NCBI GenBank assembly: GCA_963744115.1
Contig: CAVUSI010000003.1
Coordinates: forward strand, 1,364,001 to 1,428,000
Length of the DNA stretch: 64,000 bases
From: Chersky-267 sp963744115
GTDB taxonomy: Bacteria > Chloroflexota > Limnocylindria > Limnocylindrales > CSP1-4
Direction: 5' to 3'
Part shown: positions 58,286-64,000 of the stretch, piece by piece
How positions within the stretch are numbered: position 1 is the first letter of the stretch
How the letters are laid out: every line of letters begins with the position of its first letter
Program-made: the position numbers and the translations under genes
Notes under the pieces: generated by a model
What the model saw: the letters and a program-made list of their open reading frames with translations, nothing else
Told to the model about the DNA's origin: nothing
The model's database searches: none

Positions 58286-59545
58286 ATGCTCTCCGAGCGC
58301 GACTCGTGGATCGTCCTCGCGTCGGTGAGCGGACTGGGTCCGCGGACCTTCGCGCTGATGCTGGCCGAGCAGGGGACCGCGCGACGCGTGGTCGAGCTCG
58401 CCGCGACCGAGACCGGCCGGCGCCGCATCCGCGACGGACCGACCGGCGACCGGGACCGGCTGCCCGCGCCGATGATCGAGGCGCTCGGCACCGCGGTGAC
58501 CGATGCTCCGGGCTTCCTCGCCCGTCTTCGTGATCGGGGGATCGACGCGATCACCGTCGACGATCCGACCTACCCGCGTCGTCTGCGCGAGCTCGCCGAG
58601 CCGCCCCTGGTCCTGTTCGTTCGCGGTGACCCGGCGTCGCTGGCCGGGGCACACGCCCTGGCCATCGTCGGGACCCGTCGACCGACGGAGTCCGGGCGGC
58701 GGATCGCAGCTCGGATCGCCGACCAGGTGACCAGGCTCGGGTCGGTCGTGGTCTCCGGTCTCGCCGTCGGGATCGACGGCGCCGCCCACGCGGCAGCGGT
58801 CGTCGCCGGTGGTCCCACGGTGGCCGTCCTGGGATCGGGTCACGATCGCCTCTTCCCACGTGCTCACGCCCGGCTGGCGGCGGACATCGTGGCCGGTGGC
58901 GGTGCCGTCGTCTCGGAGCTGCCGCCCGAGGCACGGCCGACCGCCGGGACGTTCCCGCGGCGGAACCGGTTGATCAGCGGTCTGGCGGACGCGACCATCG
59001 TCGTCGAGGCAGCGCCGCGGAGCGGCGCGCTCATCACAGCGCGGTGGGCGCTGGAACAGGGGAAGGACTGCTTCATCGTCCCGGGCACGATCGACGCCCC
59101 CGCCTCGGCGGGTTGCCTGGCGTTCCTTCGCGAGTTCGCGGGCGAGGCGAGGATCGTCGCCGGCGTCGCCGAGTTGGTCGACGATCTCGGACTGGTGCGA
59201 CCGGGCACCGCGGAACCGAGCCGGCCCGGGACGGTCTCGCTCGAGGCCGCACTGGCGGTCCTCGGCGACGTGGAGGCCGAGGTCGCCGGCGCCCTGATCG
59301 AGGGCCTGACGACCGTGGACGAGCTCGCGACTCGAACGGGCCGACCCGTCGCGACGGTCCTCGGGACGCTGACGATCCTCGAGATGCGGGGCTTCGTCGG
59401 GTCCGTCTACGGACGCTTCCGACCGACCGGGGCGCTCGCCGCGGCAGCTCCCAGGTTTGCCCTCGGTCGTCGACCGATGCTACCCTTGGGGGCGATCGTC
59501 GAGGCAGCGACGCCTGATGATCAGACAGCCGCACGAAGCCGCTGA
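58286..59545 (+). CDS. dprA: DNA-processing protein DprA (Smf)
   Basis: The product has 419 residues from ATG 58286. The Rossmann-like core has LAIVGTRRPTESGRRIAARI, SVVVSGLAVGIDGAAHAAAV, GSGHDRLFPRAH, TFPRRNRLISGLADATIVVE and ARWALEQGKDCFIVPG. A C-terminal winged helix (VDELATRTGRPVATVLGTLT) follows. DprA loads RecA on incoming single-stranded DNA during transformation. It is directly after comM and upstream of topA, the frequent bacterial order dprA-topA, with two surface-related ORFs inserted here. Confidence 0.94.
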   Translation: MLSERDSWIVLASVSGLGPRTFALMLAEQGTARRVVELAATETGRRRIRDGPTGDRDRLPAPMIEALGTAVTDAPGFLARLRDRGIDAITVDDPTYPRRLRELAEPPLVLFVRGDPASLAGAHALAIVGTRRPTESGRRIAARIADQVTRLGSVVVSGLAVGIDGAAHAAAVVAGGPTVAVLGSGHDRLFPRAHARLAADIVAGGGAVVSELPPEARPTAGTFPRRNRLISGLADATIVVEAAPRSGALITARWALEQGKDCFIVPGTIDAPASAGCLAFLREFAGEARIVAGVAELVDDLGLVRPGTAEPSRPGTVSLEAALAVLGDVEAEVAGALIEGLTTVDELATRTGRPVATVLGTLTILEMRGFVGSVYGRFRPTGALAAAAPRFALGRRPMLPLGAIVEAATPDDQTAARSR

Positions 59546-59574
59546 CCCCAGGCAACGAGCCAGGAGACTGTCTA

Positions 59575-61233
59575 TTGCGAAAGCTCGCCGCCGCGGCGCT
59601 TGCCCTGCCCATCCTCGCACTGGTCTACGGACCGGTCTTCGCCCGGCGGATCCTCGCCGGTCGGATGGGCATCGGCATCGGCACCCTGGCGATCAGCGGG
59701 ATCGTGGTCGTCGGGTTGGCGGCTCCGGTCCAGATCCAGGCGCATCCTCCGGTCACCGCGAGCCCGGTCGGCCCTGCCGCCCTCGCGGGCAGCATCGAGC
59801 CCCACCACGGCCTGCGGGAGCCCGTCCGCCTGTCGTTCAGCTCGCCCATGGACCCGGCGAGCGTGGCTTCCGCGCTCACCGTCGAGCCGTCGACGCCGGT
59901 CGCCCTCGCCTGGGATCCGGCCGGTCGCGCGTTGACGGTCGCGCCGAAGGTCGGCTGGAAGGCCGGCACGTACTACTCGGTCACGATCTCGGCGGCGGCG
60001 GCCGACGCCACCGGTCAGAAGCTGTCGGCCCCGGCGCGCGCGATCTTCACGACCCGGTCCGCGATCGGTGGACGCATCGTCGCGCTCGACGCCGCGACCT
60101 CAGGTCGCCTTCCGACGGCGACGGGCTTCGTGGTCGCCTACGAGGGTCCGGTCGACGAGACGGGGGTCAAGGCTGCCTTCCACATCGATCCGGCGGTCGA
60201 GGGCTCGTTCAGCACCGAATCGACGCCGGCCGGCGGCACCGCGGTCACGTTCACTCCCGATCAGGGCCTCGACCCCGACACGGCGTATACCGTCTCGATC
60301 GCCGGGCCCGTCCTCGACCAGGACGGCCTGGCCACGACGGTCCCGGCCGCGCTCGCGGTCCGGACCGCGAAGGGCCCGACCGTCGTCCGGTTCCGTCCGA
60401 TCGCCGGGACGAATGACGCGTCGCGGACCGCCCCGCTGTCCGTCCGTTTCACCGCCCGGATGGATCACGCCTCGACCGAGGCCGCGTTCTCGGCCAGGGT
60501 CGGGGCCAAGAAGCTCAAGGGCACCCTGAGTTGGGCGGAGCGCGATACCGTCCTCGTCTTCGAGCCGGCCGCCGTCCTCGCCTATGGGACGAAGGTCGTG
60601 ATGCAGGTCGCCACGACCGCCACGGACCGCCACGGAACGCCGCTGGCGGCCCCGAAGATCGCCACGTTCACCGTCGAGAAGAAGCCGGCGCCCGCGCGCA
60701 AGTCCGCTCGCGTCGGCGGCGGCGGAGGCGGCGGCGGTCGGACGACGCACATCGGCCACGGCGGCAGCGTCGGATCCGGATCGTGGCAGGCGGTCGAGGC
60801 CTACTACCTCAGGCTCATGAACTGCACCCGCGGCGGCGGCTGGGTCACCTCCGGCGGCGATTGCAGCAGCCCCGGCGGGAGCGGCATCGCGCCGCTCATC
60901 CTCAGCTCGGGGATCAGCGCCCATGTCTCGCGCCCGTACGCGAAGTACCTCGCCGACACCGGCATCTGCGACCACTTCGCGGACGGTACCCCGGGCGATC
61001 GTCTCCATCGAGCGGGATATCCGGGCGATTATCGGGAGAACATCGGCTGCCGCTCGGCGGCCAACCCGTACGCGTCGGTCCTCGGGACCCACCTCTACTT
61101 CCAGAGCGAGAAGCCCTGCGGCGGCTACTGCCACTACGCCAACATCATGTCGACCAAGATGAAGTACGTCGGGATCGGCGTCTGGGTGGCCCACGGCCGC
61201 GTCCGGCTCGTCATCGACTTCTGGGAAGGCTGA
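59575..61233 (+). CDS. Surface protein: SbsA-type Ig-like repeats plus CAP domain
   Basis: The product has 552 residues from TTG 59575, with CAGGAG eight bases upstream. Two hydrophobic segments near the N-terminus (about 3-22 and 31-52) suggest a signal or anchor. Three bacterial Ig-like (Big_5/SbsA) units lie at about 75-165, 170-265 and 270-375. Each has a pattern such as LSFSSPMDPASVASALTVEP and FTARMDHASTEAAF. A Gly-rich hinge (about 385-405) follows, then a CAP/SCP-like domain at about 410-550: YAKYLADTGICDHF, GDRLHRAGYPGDYRENIG and HYANIMSTKMKYVGIGVWV. CAP proteins are secreted; activity is often unknown. The TGA stop is followed in frame by the next ORF. Confidence 0.8.
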   Translation: MRKLAAAALALPILALVYGPVFARRILAGRMGIGIGTLAISGIVVVGLAAPVQIQAHPPVTASPVGPAALAGSIEPHHGLREPVRLSFSSPMDPASVASALTVEPSTPVALAWDPAGRALTVAPKVGWKAGTYYSVTISAAAADATGQKLSAPARAIFTTRSAIGGRIVALDAATSGRLPTATGFVVAYEGPVDETGVKAAFHIDPAVEGSFSTESTPAGGTAVTFTPDQGLDPDTAYTVSIAGPVLDQDGLATTVPAALAVRTAKGPTVVRFRPIAGTNDASRTAPLSVRFTARMDHASTEAAFSARVGAKKLKGTLSWAERDTVLVFEPAAVLAYGTKVVMQVATTATDRHGTPLAAPKIATFTVEKKPAPARKSARVGGGGGGGGRTTHIGHGGSVGSGSWQAVEAYYLRLMNCTRGGGWVTSGGDCSSPGGSGIAPLILSSGISAHVSRPYAKYLADTGICDHFADGTPGDRLHRAGYPGDYRENIGCRSAANPYASVLGTHLYFQSEKPCGGYCHYANIMSTKMKYVGIGVWVAHGRVRLVIDFWEG

Positions 61234-61239
61234 ACCCCG

Positions 61240-61635
61240 CTGATCCGGAACGTCGTCCTCCATATCAACAACGAGCAGCCGCTGCTGGCCGACCTGTACT
61301 CGCTCCCGGCCGCCTCGGACGTGGCCGTCCTGTGCACGAACCTCCGCGAGCTCAACGGGAAGCGGCCGGTCTTCGCCGACCATATCGACTCGGTCTTCCT
61401 GTTCCCGCTGGTCCACCTCCGGTTCATCGAGATGGCGGCGGGGACGATCGGGGACACGGGTGAGGTCCATCACGACAGCGCGCCCTCTCCGCGAGACGAC
61501 CGGGACGGGGCGGACGAGCATCCGAGGCTGCCTGCGGGTGCCACCGTGGCGGCGACCGCTCCGGCGCCGAGCCTGGAGCCGGAACCGGACCTCGACATCG
61601 ACGAGGACTTCCTGCGCCGCGTCCGCGACGTCTGA
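61240..61635 (+). CDS. Conserved-looking small protein with probable CTG start
   Basis: The frame is the same as that of the CAP gene, seven bases after its TGA. It reads IRNVVLHINNEQPLLADLYS, LPAASDVAVLCTNLRELNGK and RPVFADHIDSVFLFPLVHLR before a Pro/Ala/Asp-rich tail of about 55 residues. No ATG, GTG or TTG precedes the ordered part. CTG 61240 lies ten bases after GGGAAGG. The first GTG (61321) would cut away about 27 ordered residues. Either CTG is used, the stop is read through, or the real start is GTG 61321. No family is assigned with confidence. Confidence 0.55.
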   Translation: MIRNVVLHINNEQPLLADLYSLPAASDVAVLCTNLRELNGKRPVFADHIDSVFLFPLVHLRFIEMAAGTIGDTGEVHHDSAPSPRDDRDGADEHPRLPAGATVAATAPAPSLEPEPDLDIDEDFLRRVRDV

Positions 61636-61636
61636 T

Positions 61637-61651
61637 CCGACCGAAGGTCGG
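61637..61651 (+). terminator. Short hairpin after the small ORF
   Basis: CCGACC and GGTCGG pair over six bp around GAA, two bases after the stop. No U-tract follows, so terminator function is weakly supported. Confidence 0.35.
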
Positions 61652-61697
61652 CGGTCGAGGGACTGGCGAGGTGGATCGTCCGATGAAGGGCCGGTGC

Positions 61698-61703
61698 TAG
61701 ACT
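61698..61703 (+). promoter_or_regulatory. -10 box (TAGACT) of topA
   Basis: TAGACT lies ten bases before ATG 61714, so the leader is only a few bases long. Confidence 0.5.
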
Positions 61704-61713
61704 CCCGCAGGTC

Positions 61714-64000
61714 ATGAAGTCGGATCTGGTCATCGTCGAGTCGCCGGCCAAGGCGAAGACGATCGAGCGCTACCTCGGCCCGGGCTATACGGTCCTCGCC
61801 TCCTACGGACACGTCCGGGACCTGCCCGAGAACCCCGGCAAGGGGCAGCTCGGCGTCGATGTGGAGCACGACTTCGCCCCGACCTACGAGATCTCGCCGG
61901 ACCGCCACCGCCAGCTCGCGGCGATCGAGAAGGCGGCTCGCGGCGCGAAGATCGTCTACCTCGCCACCGACCTCGATCGCGAGGGCGAGGCGATCGCCTG
62001 GCACGTCGCCGAGGCCATCAACTTGTCGCCGGACCGGACCGCGCGGGTGACCTTCAGCGAGATCACCGAGTCCGCGATCCGCGAGGCGTTCGCCCATCCG
62101 CGGTCGATCGACCAGGACCTGGTCGACGCGCAGCAGACGCGCCGGATCGTCGATCGGATGGTCGGCTACACCCTCAGCCCGCTGATCTCGCGCAAGGTCC
62201 GCTCGGGCCTGTCGGCCGGCCGGGTCCAGTCCGTAGCGGTCCGCCTGGTGGTCGACCGCGAACGCGAGATCCGCGCGTTCACGGCGGTCGAGTACTGGAC
62301 CGTCGAGGCGGTCCTGATCGCGCCGGACGGCTCGACGTTCAGCGCCGATCTCGTCCGGATCGACGGGGAGAAGCCGGTCATCGGGGACGGCGACACCGCT
62401 GACCGACACGTCGCCGCGCTCCGCGCCAGCCGGCCGGTCGTCGACACGATCGCGGTCAAGCGGTCGAAGCGCAGCCCTTCACCGCCGTTCACGACGTCGA
62501 CGCTGCAGCAGGAGGCGAGCCGCAAGCTCGGGTTCAGCCCGAAGCGGACGATGTCGGTCGCTCAGCGGCTCTACGAGGGCGTCGAGACGCCCGACGGCCA
62601 GACGGGTCTGATCACCTACATGCGGACCGATTCGGTGGCGTTGTCGGGCCAGGCGCTCGGCGAGGCGCGCGAGGTCATCGGCGACCGCTACGGGATCGAC
62701 TACACGATGCCCAAGGGCCGGCCGTTCAAGACCAAGACCCGCAACGCCCAGGAGGCGCACGAGGCGATCCGCCCGACGTCGTTCCGCCGCGACCCGGAGG
62801 CGCTCGAGCGCGTCCTCGGCCGCGATGAGGCGCGCCTGTATCGGCTGATCTGGCAGCGGGCACTGGCCAGCCAGATGAAGGAGAAGGAGCTCGAGACCAC
62901 CTCAGCCGAGCTGATCGCGGGATCGTACGGCCTGCGGGCGAGCGCGACCAAGACGGTCTTCGACGGGTTCAGCCGGGTCTACACCGAGGGCCAGGACGAC
63001 GCCGCGGAGGAGGCCGAGCGGGCCCTGCCGCCGCTCGCCCAGGGTGATGTCACCGCCGTGTCCGAGGTCCTCCCGACCCAGCACTTCACGGAGCCGCCGC
63101 CGCGTTACACCGAGGCGACCCTGATCAAGTCGCTCGAGGAGCACGGCATCGGCCGTCCGTCCACGTACGCGGCCACCATCTCGACGATCGTCGACCGGGG
63201 CTACGTCAAGGTCGATCGAGCGCCGGCTGCACCCGGAGCCGATCGGCGAGGTCGTCACGGACCTCCTCGTCGAGCACTTCGGCAAGTACGTCGATCTGGC
63301 CTTCACCGCCGAGATGGAGGAGGAGCTCGACGAGGTCGCCCGGGGCGAGCGCGCCTGGGTCCCGCTGCTGCGGGCGTTCTACGGACCGCTCAAGGAGCTG
63401 GTCGACGAGAAGCGTGCCGTGCTGCGGCGCAAGGACTTCACGACCGAGCCGTCGGACGAGGTCTGCTCCGAAGGCCATCCGATGGTCATCCGCCTCGGAC
63501 GGAACGGTCGGTTCCTCGCCTGTTCGCTCTATCCGGAGCACAAGGAATCCCGTCCGCTGCCGGGCGAGGAGGAGGACGGCCCGGCTCTCCCCGGGGTGGG
63601 CGAGACCTGCCCGAAGTGCGGGGCCACCGACGGCGGGACGCTGGTCGCCAAGCGCGGCCGGTTCGGACCGTTCGTCGGTTGCTCGCGTTACCCCGATTGC
63701 GACTTCATCAAGAAGGACGGTCCGCCACCGCCGGACCCGCTCCCGTTCGAGGTCGTCTGCCCGACGTGCAAGGAAGGCCGCCTGACCCCGCGCCGTGCCC
63801 GCCGGACGGGTTCGGTCTTCTGGGGTTGCTCGCGCTACCCGAAATGCGACTTCACGACGTCACACGAGCCGCTCGGCGCGACTCATGACGTCGATGACGG
63901 TCCGGTCGGGCGGAAGGGCGAGGATGCGGCCATGTGCCTGGTCTGTGGGTCGACGATGACGCTGGCGGCGGATGCCATCGTCGCCGGTGCGAAGGTCGAG
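61714..64000 (+). CDS. topA: DNA topoisomerase I, with one frameshift and truncated at the window edge
   Basis: The Toprim domain starts LVIVESPAKAKTIERYLGPG, with YLATDLDREGEAIAWHVAEA. The strand-breaking Tyr lies in GLITYMRTDSVALSGQA, and EAHEAIRPTSF is also present. Near 63217-63226 the frame breaks: GTCGATCGAGCGC appears where GTCGAGCGC would keep the family sequence (VERRLHPEP). Downstream the protein continues in another frame with IGEVVTDLLVEHFGKYVD, FTAEMEEELDEVARGERAW and zinc fingers CPKCG...CSRYPDC, CPTCKEG...CSRYPKC and CLVCG. The four-base duplication may be a sequence error or a real mutation; topA is normally essential. The gene continues past 64000. Confidence 0.92.

Overview
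The window is a 64 kb piece of a GC-rich (about 70%) bacterial chromosome that is densely coded, with many 1- and 4-base gene overlaps. Gene content and style suggest a member of the Chloroflexota, perhaps a Limnocylindria-like lineage known mainly from metagenomes: a DUF4446 protein, a divergent YchF-type GTPase, a DUF2342 metalloprotease of the F420-associated family, a TrpB2-type tryptophan synthase and TadZ-like ATPases. This placement is an inference from gene families, not from a marker-gene tree. No rRNA, CRISPR array, insertion sequence or prophage was seen.

Layout. 1-7 kb (minus strand): the 5' part of a class V aminotransferase, a secreted alginate-lyase-like protein with a possible structured leader, RarA, and a membrane GGDEF/HD-GYP protein with altered signature motifs. 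7-22 kb (mostly plus): DUF4446 protein, a UvrD-like helicase fused to an Fe-S nuclease, HAD hydrolase, M20 amidohydrolase, agmatinase-like ureohydrolase, methyltransferase, lipid kinase, a CpaE/TadZ-like ATPase, MurI, DUF2342 protease, a 2-hydroxyacid dehydrogenase and a YchF-like GTPase. 22-40 kb: carbohydrate and phosphodiester metabolism. This part holds a PfkB kinase, GH38 alpha-mannosidase, PHP metallohydrolase, an unassigned TIM-barrel protein, a double GNAT, a SIS protein, a Gfo/Idh/MocA oxidoreductase, a cysteine-desulfurase-like protein, a PPOX protein, an MBL hydrolase, two glycerophosphodiester phosphodiesterases, and between the latter a GntR-controlled sugar-type ABC transporter whose three genes are broken by about 20 frameshifts.

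40-50 kb: an MrfB-MrfA (YprB-YprA) DNA repair pair, an FtsB-like division protein, tRNA-Met(CAT), FtsH, an M20 dipeptidase, a DnaB-like ATPase that lacks the DnaB N-terminal domain, and a 116-base tandem repeat. 50-64 kb: inorganic pyrophosphatase, ThpR, TrpB2, a zinc-ribbon protein, a NarL-type regulator, TyrA, a NUDIX-like protein, a second TadZ-like ATPase with an intact receiver domain, ComM, DprA, a CAP-domain surface protein, and topA, which carries one frameshift and runs off the right edge.

Transcription and translation. At least twelve genes have a TAnnnT -10 box ending 6-10 bases before the start codon and no Shine-Dalgarno sequence, so they are probably transcribed as leaderless mRNAs. 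Other genes have strong GGAGG sites or sit in overlapping operons. The window therefore mixes both start modes. Functionally, it combines housekeeping DNA repair and competence (RarA, UvrD-nuclease, MrfAB, ComM, DprA, TopA), cell envelope and division functions (MurI, FtsB, FtsH) and scavenging of external glycans and glycerophosphodiesters.
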